Assembly (NCBI GenBank): GCA_020152595.1 | Contig: JAIGNY010003268.1 | Coordinates: 305,501 to 369,500, forward strand | Source: Chiridota heheva | Taxonomy: Eukaryota; Echinodermata; Holothuroidea; Apodida; Chiridotidae | Reading direction: 5' to 3' | DNA: 64,000 bases | Part shown: positions 44,901-52,975 of the stretch, in pieces | Numbering within the stretch: position 1 is the first letter of the stretch | Layout of the letters: each line of letters opens with the position of its first letter | The notes under the pieces: model-generated | Told to the model about the DNA's origin: nothing | The model's database searches: none | Seen by the model: the letters and a program-made list of their open reading frames with translations, nothing else | Made by a program: the position numbers and the translations under genes

Positions 44901-46595
44901 TCATGTCCTCAAAACTCATCATGTTATATTTGCAGACAGATCTTTTTCTTGCAATGGCCCAAAACTTTTTGGAATAAACTACCATCCTTTATCAAGAATG
45001 CTACATCTATCACCTTTTTTAGAAAAGACCTACCTTTTCAAACAAGCTTACCAGAGATGACTACCTGTATTTCAAAGCGTCTTAGTGCAAACTTTTAGTT
45101 TTGGGCACTATGTAAATTTCATTGATTGATTGATTGATTGAACCTAATGGCCTAGATGACAATTCAACCCTGTCAGTTCATTACTTTGAATTGAATAGTG
45201 TCAGCTTCCTTTGGATTAAATTTTGTTCTTATGTATATTTGTAGTCCGGAATAAGGAATGTTGTATTGTTTTTGTTTTCTTCATACAGATACTTTGCTAA
45301 CAGAATTCTTTGAATTCTATTCCCTATTGGATTTTGCAACAACTATCATCAGTCCAATGCAAGGTGAAGTCACTCCAATTGGTCAGTTTTGTGAATCGAA
45401 TGAGGGCTTTAAAAGAGGACCAATGAACATCCAGGATCCTTTAGAGCTCACTCACAATGTCACCATGAATGTTAACGAGAGAGTAGCTTCGTCTTTCAAG
45501 CAGGAATGCAAGAAAGCAGCCTTGCTGTGTATCACAACAAGATTTAAGAAATACCCAGTTCGGACTAGCGAGGATGACCAACCAGCTCATTGGGGCGTGG
45601 TCTTGCTTTTTCAGCCTCCGCAACCAACTCAGAGTAAGAAAGAGAGTGACTGCTCTGAAAGTTTCAACATTTTGCTAAGCCTGAAAAGTCAACAGCTGAG
45701 TAAAGATTTTATTGCTCAGCATCAGGATTCGGACAGCTTGAAGTCTGCATGGCAGAGAGGAGTTCAGCAATTAGTGCTACATATTTTAAAAGATGCATTG
45801 TCAGTGAAGTGTTTTGAAATGGAAGATGAGATGGATAGTTGTGAAGCAGACGACAACTCTGTATCTGAATCAATTCCACATGGTGGGAAGAGTAGGGGTG
45901 TGGAGTCTATGAGAAGTAATGATGAGGCTCAGGGGGGTGGTGGTGGGGCTCAGGGAGGGGGTGATGCGACTCAGGGAGGGGAGGTTGGAGCGATGCAAAT
46001 TGGAGATATTTCAGCTAATAGCGAAATGCCCATACGTAAAGAGATTAAAGGGAAAAGAGGATATGGTGAGGATGATACAAATAAATTGACATCAAAAAGG
46101 CAGAAAACTGAAAGTAAAACCAAACTGACGGAAGCGTCAGATTTAAAAGATGTCACTGCGGACGGGAACTTCTCCAATGACAAAAGTCATAAAGAGCAAG
46201 AAAAGATTAAAATCAGGACAGAGTTGGCAGACGCTGATGAGGGAGACATTTCTGGTAGTTTACAAACGACCGAGGCGTACAGTTGCGAGATCTGCCATCA
46301 GGTTTGGATCGGAAGAAGAAAAGTTAGGAGACAGATTCAGCAAAGCGGCGATGCAAAAGAGGGGCTGGAGCTGGAGAAACAAGTCACAGAGAAAATCATA
46401 GAGCTTCAACGGAGTCCAGGATCTAAAAGAGAGGATGTTAAATGCCTTTCAAAATTTGTCATGAATTTAAAAACAGACGATGAAGGTAGCGTTGTAGTGG
46501 ATATGGCGCTAAGTGAAGGAGAGGGAGACTTTAAAGCTTTCTTTAATTTTCTTGAAGTATATTTGCCCAAATTGGTTAATCAGCAGACATTTTAG
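23865..46595 (+). CDS. TUT1: TUT1/Star-PAP-like terminal uridylyl/adenylyl transferase, 8 exons
   Basis: TUT1 adds uridines to U6 snRNA and, as Star-PAP, adenylates selected mRNAs in the nucleus. Coding exons: 23865-23961, 31184-31374, 36619-36831, 38384-38659, 39615-39832, 40280-40503, 41337-41429, 45289-46595. All introns are GT-AG, all phases agree, total 2619 nt (872 aa), very close to the human protein. Domain order: U1-type C2H2 zinc finger (C23, C26, H39, H45; spacing C-x2-C-x12-H-x5-H), RRM (about 62-135), and a nucleotidyltransferase core with YGSSVN (212-217) and catalytic D225, D227 and D326. Then come the PAP central domain (LTNYALTWLVIFFLQ), the PAP-associated motif GPMNIQDPLELTHNV (about 481-495), a low-complexity acidic/Gly insertion and a C-terminal block (CEICHQVWIGRRKVRRQIQ). 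Introns are large and repeat-filled. Gene identity is very secure; only the exon-1 choice is an inference. Confidence 0.95.
25278..28620 (+). pseudogene. Decayed intronless copy of a large multicopy invertebrate gene with PIN-like and CXC motifs
   Basis: Pieces in changing frames keep the order of a large protein family that I recognise from many marine invertebrate genomes. They are VSDLHAADARYQ (25350), SSPGLANMLLFYMAASS (25480), FHNFGVTCSYDKVLKFK (25800), SDPDTMMTAMCKAHRLTVKC (26500), LSGMHVLMSFVGCVGTLMAN (26660), NKLRLDCLIKTVLIMMMFVR (26930), MRHNPGLWNAIWSDMFI (27150), then VICDDTDVFVF (27860) and a GCDTVAKLSG-like site (28035). The last two resemble FEN/PIN nuclease acidic motifs. A C-terminal cysteine cluster follows (CGTARCGYYLAQLACTVFCK, 28510), like tesmin/TSO1 CXC repeats. 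Stops, frameshifts and a deletion around 27570-27800 show it is dead. It lies in TUT1 intron 1, same strand. Function of the family is unknown to me. Confidence 0.8.
28621..31183. other. Rest of TUT1 intron 1
   Basis: Unique AT-rich sequence. Small open frames at 29662-29922 and 30155-30475 resemble nothing I know. The frame at 30706 is discussed as a rejected alternative first exon. No transposon termini were seen. Confidence 0.5.
31184..31374 (+). CDS. TUT1: TUT1 exon 2: zinc finger completion and RRM first half
   Basis: Acceptor TTCTTCTTCTTAG/AACAAT, donor GAAAAA/GTAAGT. Encodes QCVKDHVQGKKHQR (zinc-binding His pair) then KSVFVGGLCRLVSELELTDF and FSEFGPISQVIIDKEK, with the RRM RNP2-like VFVGGL and the beta2-beta3 region that in human TUT1 reads VVMDKDKG. 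Ends in phase 0. Confidence 0.95.
31985..32062 (-). ncRNA. tRNA-like sequence with intact A and B boxes (SINE head or tRNA pseudogene)
   Basis: The minus strand reads TAGTGTAGTGGATG (matches the A box) and, about 35 nt on, GGTTCGAATCC (perfect B box) in CCAGG-TTCGAAT-CCTG, a near-complete T arm. The would-be acceptor stem halves do not pair (ATTACG versus GACTAG) and the anticodon arm is poor, so it is not a functional tRNA. It lies in TUT1 intron 2. Confidence 0.6.
32460..33515 (+). pseudogene. RNase-H-type non-LTR element, plus-strand 3' copy
   Basis: Reads through frames as DGSKEGDKTAAAAIIQTSPS (about 32610), FLAEAKAFLLTLNFI (32700), FSDSKAVLNFL, NLKWDNPTSHLLHKH, and WISSHVGIPGNDRADAAA-type sequence (32890-32940). 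These are the D-E-D-H elements of an RNase H domain. The 3' signature GGTGCCGTTAAGCCCTCATC at 33500 ends in a CAAACAAACAAA tail. Same family as the minus-strand copies at 13.2-16.3 kb. Frameshifted throughout. Confidence 0.82.
34013..34770. repeat. Three tandem copies of a 258-bp unit
   Basis: GGTTTAGTTTATAATGAATT-type starts occur at 34031, 34289 and 34546 (intervals 258 and 257). Each unit continues through ACAAGAGGTGTTGCTGTATA, TCACCTACGAAGCAGGATGA, GTCGGCGTCCACAAATG and TTAACATGAGCTTATAAC. Copies are about 95% alike by eye. TUT1 intron 2. Confidence 0.92.
34755..36060. repeat. Diverged tandem array rich in ATTTGCATAA motifs, intron 2 copy
   Basis: Units of roughly 290 bp (two half-units of about 120-160 bp) repeat AATTATGAATGGTGTACATT, CATGTAACTTGGCACAGGGG, TAGAGGACATTG, ACTAATTAGCTTATTTGCAT and AACAATGAAAATATT. 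ATTTGCATA(A/G) occurs near 34864, 35006, 35167, 35287, 35433, 35573, 35699 and 35813. The block ends with a CTAATCTATGTTACTTGTAA ... CAGGTGAGACTTACTAAC segment shared with the intron 3 copy. Confidence 0.82.
36619..36831 (+). CDS. TUT1: TUT1 exon 3: RRM second half
   Basis: Acceptor ATTTTTAG/TCGAAA, donor AAAGAT/GTAAGT, 71 codons, phase 0 both ends. Encodes SKYAIVEFTSPEAATKAVES (RNP1-like strand) and NGRKILVRPKENKPFMPRRR, then SSDEVAMFNNLAELKD leading into the catalytic domain. Confidence 0.95.
36895..37145 (-). mobile_element. tRNA-derived SINE, minus strand
   Basis: The minus strand starts at about 37143 with GAGGAGCAGTTGCACAGTGG then TTAAGG (A box GCACAGTGGTTAAG) and has GGTTTCGACTCC (B box) about 35 nt on. 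The tRNA-unrelated body reads GTCAGCTGTAAAATGAGTGC, CATGCATGGACTGGCATTCC and GTCCAGGGGGAATC, down to about 36895. It begins about 60 bp after the TUT1 exon 3 donor. No clean target duplication was found. Confidence 0.75.
37200..38135. repeat. Octamer-rich array, intron 3 copy
   Basis: Starts GTCTTGCCTGCGAAGCAGGA and repeats the same units as the intron 2 block (GAATGGTGTACATTCATGTA, ATTTGCAT near 37389, 37532, 37840 and 37963; ATTAGCAT at 37693). It ends with the shared CTAATCTATGTTACTTGTAA ... GGCAGGGGAGATTAAC segment. Shared start and end imply a mobile or duplicated unit. Confidence 0.82.
38384..38659 (+). CDS. TUT1: TUT1 exon 4: nucleotidyltransferase core with two catalytic Asp
   Basis: Acceptor CTCAACAG/CATATC, donor ATCAG/GTATGT, 92 codons. 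Encodes LRYLICGLLKEVFCEF then HVYPYGSSVNGFGREGCDLD and IHLSLSH. G-S-S/x-N and D225-x-D227 are the helix-N and metal-binding residues of the DNA polymerase beta-like fold. Ends in an acidic run (DDDDDEEEVADQ). Confidence 0.97.
39615..39832 (+). CDS. TUT1: TUT1 exon 5: third catalytic Asp
   Basis: Acceptor GATTTACAG/AGCTAT, donor AACAACAG/GTAATA, phase 2 out. Encodes EEVLQFVCQVLRKCVPSCQN then VRVIPSARKPLVKFIHKESS and LHCDVVLNN-R; D326 in H-C-D-V-V completes the catalytic triad. The acidic N-terminal part is shorter than the long linker in mammalian TUT1. Confidence 0.97.
40280..40503 (+). CDS. TUT1: TUT1 exon 6: PAP central domain
   Basis: Acceptor TTATCCATTAG/ATTGTC, donor GACG/GTAGGA. Encodes LRNTELLQLYTQLCSNVRPL, IFNIRQWAKCRQLAGN and GPRLTNYALTWLVIFFLQKK. 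R-P-L and N-Y-A-L-T are the conserved contacts of this family. Phase 1 out. Confidence 0.97.
41337..41429 (+). CDS. TUT1: TUT1 exon 7: short linker exon
   Basis: Acceptor TTGAATAAAG/ATTCGG, donor TGCAG/GTAAAG. Encodes SGTTVTIDKWNCSFQSDVEK then IPKAATETSA; W-x-C-S-F matches VDGWDCSFPRD of vertebrate TUT1. Phase 1 at both ends. Confidence 0.95.
42337..42376 (-). terminator. Histone-type 3' stem-loop and downstream element, left arm
   Basis: Minus strand 42376-42351: CCAAA, then GACTCT-TTTG-AGAGCC (one mismatch, A for G, in the 5' stem), then ACCAA. Ten bases after the stem comes CAAGAAAGA (42345-42337), the canonical sea-urchin purine-rich element that base-pairs with U7 snRNA. It lies 19 nt after the stop of the short minus-strand frame ending at 42391. 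Mirror counterpart of 43491-43531. Confidence 0.78.
42391..42489 (-). CDS. Short basic minus-strand ORF remnant in the transposon
   Basis: Minus frame reads STLEIRETEKERYRKEQRRR then LTSVDYGRTVDRML and TGA at 42393-42391, closed upstream by TAA. Too short to be a whole protein, so probably the C-terminal remnant of a second, divergently oriented element gene. Its stop lies 19 nt before a histone-type stem-loop. Unrecognised family. Confidence 0.4.
   Translation of the reverse strand: MEIRETEKERYRKEQRRRLTSVDYGRTVDRML
42567..42860 (+). CDS. Acidic transposon ORF, N-terminal part (interrupted)
   Basis: From ATG at 42567 (or the Met pair at 42618) the frame reads MMAMLYSNFNILESFEDGDG, WLENSEDWDFNEKPPFKVKV, FEEAEEEEDQGVTNGEWARV and LLTLDEDWLIANEWPDTYL. 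It then runs into a minus-strand retroelement fragment at about 42860. It probably once joined the frame at 43285-43473. Acidic and Trp-rich; I recognise no family and assign no function. Confidence 0.55.
42858..43285 (-). pseudogene. Non-LTR retrotransposon C-terminal fragment nested in the transposon
   Basis: The minus strand reads LYRSETWKMENGDEKRIDIF then QHKCL, RILNIRWQQIISNKKVLQRA, IQLLSDDIRLRKQKFIGHIL, GKKQGRMENVEQDYDC and EWKHCVEALCATWHEA in broken frames. This is the C-terminal end of an RTE-like element similar to 8985-9559. It splits the transposon's plus-strand ORF, so it inserted after the transposon gene was formed. Confidence 0.75.
43285..43473 (+). CDS. Lys-rich transposon ORF, C-terminal part, with histone-type mRNA end
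   Basis: Frame reads KKKDQAKKKEMHLWVEKWYS, GTGREIRKAKEKMEVDEVVE, TGCSVATQTQEPMCECPFCP and I-A, then TAA at 43471-43473. The C-x-C-x2-C ending could bind metal, but I recognise no domain. Likely continuous with 42567-42860 before the nested insertion. The perfect histone-type stem-loop begins 22 nt after the stop. Confidence 0.55.
   Translation, partial: KKKDQAKKKEMHLWVEKWYSGTGREIRKAKEKMEVDEVVETGCSVATQTQEPMCECPFCPIA
43491..43531 (+). terminator. Perfect histone-type 3' stem-loop with downstream element
   Basis: Five-base 5' flank CCAAA (43491-43495), stem GGCTCT (43496-43501), loop TTTA (43502-43505), stem AGAGCC (43506-43511), 3' flank ACCAC (43512-43516). Every consensus position of the replication-dependent histone stem-loop (CCAAA-GGYYYU-UYUN-ARRRCC-ACC) is met. 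AAGAAAGAG at 43523-43531 fits the histone downstream element, about 11 nt beyond the stem as in urchin histone genes. The gene it terminates is not a histone. Confidence 0.85.
43975..44235. mobile_element. MITE-like insertion with TAATAAGCGCCC ends, in right transposon arm
   Basis: TTCCTAATAAGCGCCCATGC at 44012 and TGATGGGCGCTTATTAGAGC at 44196 form inverted ends about 200 bp apart, related to the MITE at 22000. It interrupts the correspondence between the right and left arms of the TTAA transposon, which have no equivalent in the left arm. Confidence 0.6.
44612..45142 (+). pseudogene. CR1/L2-like retrotransposon 3' end
   Basis: Plus frame 44660-45058: LYRLNVQRSAARIMKRQK, SSELVNLHWFPVKHRIDFKV, LIMIFNALHNLAPTYFSDLL, ADRSFSCNGPKLFGINYHPL and LEKTYLFKQAYQR-stop. 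This is the classic C-terminal end of CR1/L2 reverse transcriptases. The 3' UTR ends in GGGCACTATGTAAATTTC and an (ATTG)n tail at 45119-45142. It begins right beside the TTAA transposon and is 5'-truncated. Confidence 0.88.
45289..46595 (+). CDS. TUT1: TUT1 exon 8: PAP-associated domain, acidic region and C-terminus
   Basis: Acceptor TTCATACAG/ATACTT; 434 residues plus TAG. Begins TLLTEFFEFYSLLDFATTII and has GPMNIQDPLELTHNVTMNVN and RVASSFKQECKKAALLC. Then a low-complexity section (AQGGGGGAQGGGDATQGGE) with KGKRGYGEDD and TSKRQKTES, a likely nuclear localisation region. The terminal conserved block is SCEICHQVWIGRRKVRRQIQ, ending FFNFLEVYLPKLVNQQTF, which mirrors the HHFLQVFLPQ ending of human TUT1. 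Confidence 0.97.
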
Positions 46596-47720
46596 AAAAT
46601 TGTTGCCATTTAATTTCTCTTGAAAATTTGCAGAAAGACATCACAGCAAAACATCAAGGAAGAGTTCTGAAAGACATTAAGTACTCTGCCTGTTTCTTTT
46701 CAATGTAGGAGCTTTCAGTTACTGAAATTTTATTTTATTTCATTGTAGGAAAGTTACAGCAGATCTTTTAATCATTTTGCTATTAAGTTTGAAACTCAAC
46801 AGCAATATCAGAAAAATCCCTGACGAGTTCTTTAAGACATTTAATAGCTTTACCTGTCTCTTTTCAATCGAGTAGCGTCCAGTTACTGTGTTGTATGAAA
46901 TTGCATTTTATTCAAGGATATTGGCTTAAATTTGTTAATAAGCAGAGGTTTTAATCATTTTTCCAGTTTTTTTTAACTTTTTTTTTCATTTAAGATTTTT
47001 AAGACAAATCATCTCAACAGAAATATTAAAGACATTAAATAATTTCGCCTTTTCATTGTCATTGTATGAGTTGTCAGTTCTGATAGTTATAAAGTTACTG
47101 GAATTAATGCACTATATCTATTGCCAGTGTTCAAATTGAATTGAAATCCTTATCCATATTTCTCTTTTGGGGATTAGAAAGCTTATTTGAACTTCTTCCT
47201 GACAAGAATTCATGACATAAGTTGCCTTCCATTGCTGTGCTAGAAGTAAACTAAGCACACAATCCATCGCCAAACGTTTATCTCTATACTATACACAGAC
47301 AGAACTTGAAAAGTTTGGGTATGTACTGCTACAAGAAGCTTACCCCACACAAGAGTGAAAAAAATACAGTATTAGGTTGTTCGACTGAGCCCTGTTGCCA
47401 ATTCAATTCAAACAATCAAATAGAAAAAGTGTAGTTATGTTATAAATAGTCTTAAATGTTATTTGCATGGATACGCCAAGCAAAAAGAACAAAAAACTTC
47501 CAAGAAATAGTAAATTACTTTGAATCCCTGTACGAAAGTTTCTAGTTCTAGTCTCTTTTTTTTTTTGGAGAAAGGGAGGGCGGGGGAGGGGGGGGGGCAT
47601 TAAGAGAGACATGAAGTCTGACATAATCCTTATTTCATACGATATGATTAAATATAACAGATCTTCATACCTCCCGAAACAGCACATTTTTTATAATCAA
47701 TAAAAACTTTAATGCTACTA
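46596..47720 (+). other. Probable TUT1 3' UTR with three diverged tandem copies
   Basis: Three related blocks begin near 46637, 46798 and 47013: (C/A)A(A)CAGCAA...ATCA, GA(G)TTCT..AAGACATTAA, TTT(C/T)...TTTTCAAT, GTCAGTTACTG. AATAAA hexamers occur at 47698 and 48385; which is used cannot be told. A T- and G-rich patch is at 47556-47600. Confidence 0.5.
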
Positions 47721-48289
47721 CTATGAGAGCTGGCATTTTGATTTTGAAACATGCAGAAAATGATATCATCAACCCAGCAAGGTTTCTAGCTGATAAAAAA
47801 TTTGTTTTCCTTTTTGTAAGGGTCAAGAATAGTTTTGAAATGCAGTATAATCCTTAAGTTTCTATTTGGAAAATAGTGTCATCATGCACAAGATTACAGT
47901 ACAAAATTGAGCAAAATGGCAGCCTACATGTGTCAACTTCAAACATGAATAACGTGAGATAGGAATGGTGGTTGGTTTTGATTTTATTGCTCTATCGTAT
48001 GGAACAAGAATTGTATCAAACTTAATGTCTCCCTTAATATTTTTTCAAATTACCACTAGAAGGGATTTTTTCTTTTATTGATAGCTTGTTTCGTAGAGGC
48101 ATTTTGTTGACTGGGTACATGCAAACATATACCAGCCACCATCACAAACCCAGACCAAGAAGTACTTGCACTGCGAAAGCAATATGTTTTGAGGAATAAG
48201 TTTAGCAAGTTCATCTTATATAAAAAAAATATATATACAAAATAGTGAAGAAATTACTTTAATATCTTGTGTTGTTTAAGCAGATATTG

Positions 48290-48960
48290 AAGTTTAAAGA
48301 TTTTTTTCTTATCTGTGTAGAAATGACTGGTGTAGTAAGTCTAATGTGGAAGGTTGGTGTCGTCATCTTCACATTCTTAACGAAGTAATAAAGTATTTTA
48401 TAGGTGGCGTTTGTGCATTGTGGTTGCCTCAAGGGGTTTCACGCATTCCATGAATGTAATTTCTTAGAATCTGAAGTATTGACAGTCACCAGAGGCAGAC
48501 AGGTTATGATCTGTTAAAACACCGCAACCTTATGCTGGCTTTGGCATAGTTCCACACACATAGATGTGAAGTATGATAATAGGCTTAGTTTAGTAGTCAA
48601 GCAAGTTGATCTCATATGACAAAGGAACTCCAAAGAAACAAAATGATGAACAAAGCATTTGAAATTCATATTCTGTTAAGGAGATATTTAAGTTTAAATT
48701 TCTGTATCATTTGTGTAGAAACGACTGAAATCAGGCTATAGTTGTGACATCACAACCTCAAGATTCCTCAATGTCTTTATGTATTCTCTTATATTTTTTG
48801 CTGTAAGTTTGTGGCCTTAAAAGCATTGGGTATATCAGGAAAGTAGTGAAACAGAATCTAGTAAGGATAAGTATAATATATTCACCACCTGAAGAAAGAG
48901 AGAGTTCAAATAGGTAAAAAAGTTGTGTGAAAGGTGGGTAACAAGATAAATACATAGATT
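48290..48960. mobile_element. Partial fold-back MITE copies
   Basis: 48295-48395 matches one arm (TGTGTAGAAATGACTGGTGT, AGTAAGTCTAATGTGGAAGG, TTCACATTCTT). 48575-48955 matches the other arm and centre (TTAGTTTAGTAGTCAAGCAA, GAAACAAAATGATGAACAAA, TGTTAAGGAGATATTTAAG, GACATCACAACCTCAAGATT). They are probably two truncated copies head to tail rather than one element. Confidence 0.65.
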
Positions 48961-49138
48961 GATAAACACATAGATAAACACAGATACTTTATGTGGTAAT
49001 TTCTGTAAATACCCAAAGGTTACATTAGCTGATTTATTATTCAAAACAATGTGAGGGTTGCGTAGCTGCTCAGCAATAGTCAAAACTTGCAATATTTTCA
49101 AGGTACTAGGTTTGATTCCAACCATGAGTATATGACTG

Positions 49139-49795
49139 GTGTGGTGTGTCCTTAAGAACAAACTGGTGTGTCCTTGAGAACGGACCGGTGTGTCCTTGAG
49201 AACGGACCGGTGTGTCCTTGAGAACGGACCGGTGTGTCCTTGAGAACGGACTGGTGTGTCCTTGAGAACGGACCGGTGTGTCCTTGAGAACGGACCGGTG
49301 TGTCCTTGAGAACGGACCGGTGTGTCCTTGAGAACGGACCGGTGTGTCCTTGAGAACGGACCGGTGTGTCCTTGAGAACGGACCGGTGTGTCCTTGAGAA
49401 CGGACCGGTGTGTCCTTGGACCGGTGTGTCCTTGGACCGGTGTGTCCTTGGACCGGTGTGTCCTTGGACCGGTGTGTCCTTGGACCGGTGTGTCCTTGGA
49501 CCGGTGTGTCCTTGGACCGGTGTGTCCTTGGACCGGTGTGTCCTTGGACCGGTGTGTCCTTGAGAACGGACCGATGTGTCCTTGAGAACGGACCGGTGTG
49601 TCCTTGAGGACGGACCGGTGTGTCCTTGAGAATGGACCGGTGTGTCCTTGAGAACGGACCGGTGTGTCCTTGAGAACGGACTGGTGGTGTCTTTGAAAAC
49701 GGACTGGTGTGTCCTTGAGAACGGACCGGTGTGTCCTTGAGAACGGACTGGTGGTGTCTTTGAAAACGGACTGGTGGTGTCCTTGAGAACGGCGT
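49139..49795. repeat. 22-bp minisatellite with a homogeneous 16-bp variant block
   Basis: About 20 copies of a 22-bp unit (GTGTGTCCTTGAGAACGG then ACCG) flank nine copies of a 16-bp version lacking AGAACG (GTGTGTCCTTGGACCG; 49413-49557). Edge copies vary (CTGGTGGTGTCTTTGAAAAC). The minus-strand 328-codon open frame across it (QGHTGPFSRTHRSVLKDTPV) arises because 22 is not a multiple of three, so all frames cycle without stops. I do not call it a gene. Confidence 0.95.
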
Positions 49796-50319
49796 TTATT
49801 ACTGTTTTCTCCTGCCAACAAGATGTTGCTAGCTTCTATGCAGGCTGGGGCTTAATTGTAGAAAGTGCCTGTAATTGACCAAAGTTTATTTTGATAGAAA
49901 GTCAAATTTGTAAAAATTGAAGAAAATCAGTGGATTTTCTGTAACTGGTCTTTTCTGAGTTTTGCACAATTTTCATATGCAAATTAGATCAATTGTAACT
50001 CTCTTTTACAGTAAATGATCGTTGATTTGTGTAAGAGGAAAGAGTCAGATGAAGATCAGTACTAAATTTTAGGAATTAGTTTAAAGGTATATGGTCTCAA
50101 TAGCCCTTGTAGTTTTTAAGTTGAAGCTTGTAAACTTGTTTCACCAATCACAAAAGTGATGATGTATGAACAAGAATACAGCAAAGAATGTAACAAAACT
50201 GGAGTATTTCCCGTCTTCAAATTATTTGTTTAAACAGCGATTCAGACTAGTTATGGAACATAAATTCTTACAAACGGCATTCATTATTTAATGATGTTTG
50301 GATATGTTATCAGTCAAAA

Positions 50320-50385
50320 AATATTGGGTGGGCGCTTATTAGAGCATCAGCACTTATTGATTATTGAGTACGGTACTTCTTTTTT
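50320..50385. mobile_element. Single end of the TAATAAGCGCCC MITE family
   Basis: GTGGGCGCTTATTAGAGCAT then CAGCACTTATTGATTATTGA and GTACGGTAC matches the termini at 22000 and 44200. The other end is not evident. Confidence 0.45.
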
Positions 50386-52850
50386 GATTAAGACAAATGT
50401 TTACCCAGAACTTGATGCTTATATAATTGTTAATTGAATTGAAATATCTGGAAGTTTTCCATAGATGTTAACAAGTGCTGGTCTACATGTATATCATTGT
50501 TGATATTCACTCAGAATTCCGACACCCCATGTATGAATTCTCAGTGTGTAATGTAGATAGGTTTATATACTTAATTGGTATATAGATACCTACAAGCTGT
50601 GAAATAAATATCTAGATTCCAAGTGGTGACTCACACCAGGGGAGTTGTCATTTAGATGACAATTCCCTTCTCACGCCAACATGGAAAGGGCTTTAGGCAT
50701 TTGACATTGAAACATTCTTGGTGTTAATGCTTGTGCTTTATGACATGGGACTACATATCTGTCTCAATTTTAAATAGACATATATGTTGATTACTTTGAA
50801 TTTCTCATGAGATTATCACATCTTCTCATGTGATTCATACATCTCATGAAATGCAATCAAGTTTGCATGAAAATTTGTCGTGAGAATCTCATGAGAAATG
50901 TTTTGTAAGGGTATCACACCTCTATTTGAAACTGGTTGAAACCTTGATAGTGACAAAATAAATGTTTCTGGGAAAGTTGCAAAAAGAGTGGAGCTTCAAT
51001 TATATTTTAAACTCTTTTTACCCTTCTACCCTTTTTCTGAGGATCTCACTTTAAATTTTTCAAGAGGGGTGTACCAGATATCCAGCTTCGACCTTAAGGG
51101 GGAGGGGGGGCGTTCTTTTTACTTCACCATGAAAATCGACCTTACCCTTTGACCTCACACCAAGAACACATTGAGCTGTTAAGATGATACTTTCAATTGG
51201 AGCACTATTTATTGGAGGAAGATGATTTGTTTATCGTGATGGTAGTCATGCAGTTTTAAATTGATGGGTGGTATTTAGCCAGTCAGTAATTCCCAAACAG
51301 TAACACCAAACAGTATCACCAAAGTACCTCCATATCAGCTTATAAATGTATATTGACGGCTAGAGGAAACATGATTAAAAAACCCACTAAAGCAACCAAT
51401 TTCATCAAAAGTGTTTAAAAATTGGCCATTTTAAAGATTTTGGGGCAAATATGCAATTGTTTGTGTTACTCTTGTGATGTATGATGGGACAGACTCTAAT
51501 TTCTTATGTAAATCTATTGTTTTTAACCCTCTGCCATTTCTCTTTAAATGGGAAGATAAGGTAATGAAGAGAATTTGATCTTTACAGTACCCTTTTAACT
51601 GTAGAAGGCATTTTCAAGGTCTGAAATTAAGGAAAGAAATGTTAAGAAAAGCAAAAGCATTTTGAGGTGTTTTCCTGTTCATACATCACATATTTTTCAA
51701 TATATTAAAAAAAAATCTCAGACTAAAAAACATAGAATTAATGGGGGTTTTTGGTGTGTGGAAGAACAGAAAACTTTTGTATCTGTCCATAGACCCTTAA
51801 AAACCATCAAAAGCAGAAAAGGATGGCTTTCACCATCCCCTATCAAAAGAATGTGTTTTTAAGTGTTGAAGTGCACCTGATTTAAAAAACTTATTTTGCT
51901 TAAATATGAAAATGATGATTTTATTGTTTACATTTGTGCTTTGTTGAAAATACCAGATAGAAATCAAAAATGTTTTAATTTGATTTTATATTTGAATGGA
52001 AAAACCTATGAAAGTTAAGAAATATGATCACTTTGAAAGATTTGGTTTTGTTTTTTATCAAAACAGATGAATGGAAGTGTAAATAGTGAAAAGTGGATTC
52101 AAAAGCTTTAAACTGAAGATTCTTATAGTATGGAGTGGTGCTATGATTTGCACTATGGGGTGGGGATGAGGGTGGTCAAGATTTTGTTTTGCAAATCTAA
52201 AGAGTTTGATTAAAAATGAACTGTTCTTCCTATTTTGTTGTCATAGAAAATATATGTGTTTCTAGGTACCTTAGCTATTGCCACAAAAGAAGTGCATTTG
52301 TGAACATTGAAATAAACGTAAATGTGAAAATTGCTTAATCTTGCAGTTTTAGTCATTTGACAGTAACATCCATCCCGAAAAGAATAATTTGTCAAAAGAT
52401 TAACCTGAAATGGCAACATTGTATTGTCCCTTAAAGAATGTGTTCATGTAAGCTTGTTTCTTATGTTGTTCCACGTCGCATGGTTCTGAATCATTGAAAA
52501 GTGTTGATACAGAGATATCAACATGGTTCTAAGCCCATGTAAACTGCAAATGTGGAAGTAACAATTTGTTTCTGTAAACAAGTATAACTTTTATTTGGAT
52601 TGATTTTCCAATCTTGTTCCTGTGTTTCTCAGCCGTCATGACTTGTAATAATCTGTCAACATCTGCCTGCAGTGGATATATGTAAAATGTCTGTTCTTTT
52701 TTCATACTCGTATTTATAAGCGAACATTACCAATGTATATTTTGGTAAAGGGCTTACGTGGCAATTAAAATTCCAGGTTGGAGCACAATGTAGGTGTGGG
52801 AATGTTAATTAACATCTTTCTCAATGTAAATTGGCAGAATGCTACATCCT
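50386..52850. other. Intergenic, nothing recognisable
   Basis: Unique AT-rich sequence with short poly-A/T and G-runs (51100). No ORF with family resemblance and no transposon ends. A segment around 51480-51740 recurs at 58500-58760 (TTCTTATGTAAATC(T/C)ATTGTT, AACCCTCTGCCATTTCT, AAGCATTTTGAGGTGTTTT), evidence of a diverged interspersed repeat. Confidence 0.5.
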
Positions 52851-52857
52851 AACAGTA

Positions 52858-52975
52858 GGGAGGGTCCGTGTGTCATGGTGTGTCATAAGAATTCATGTGT
52901 CATGAGGGCTCATGTGTCATGAGGGTCCGTGTGTCATGAGGGATCCTGTGTCATGAGGGTTTGTGTGTCATGCTC
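52858..52975. repeat. Short minisatellite, about 19 bp
   Basis: Six degenerate copies of GTGTGTCATGAGGGTCC, with variants GGGCTCAT and GGATCCTGT. Confidence 0.85.

Noticed and set aside
48835..49821. A 328-codon minus-strand open frame of repeated QGHTGPFSRTHRSVLKDTPV
   Set aside because: It is produced by the 22-bp minisatellite cycling through frames without stops; no start context, no conserved flank, and it abruptly ends in unrelated sequence.
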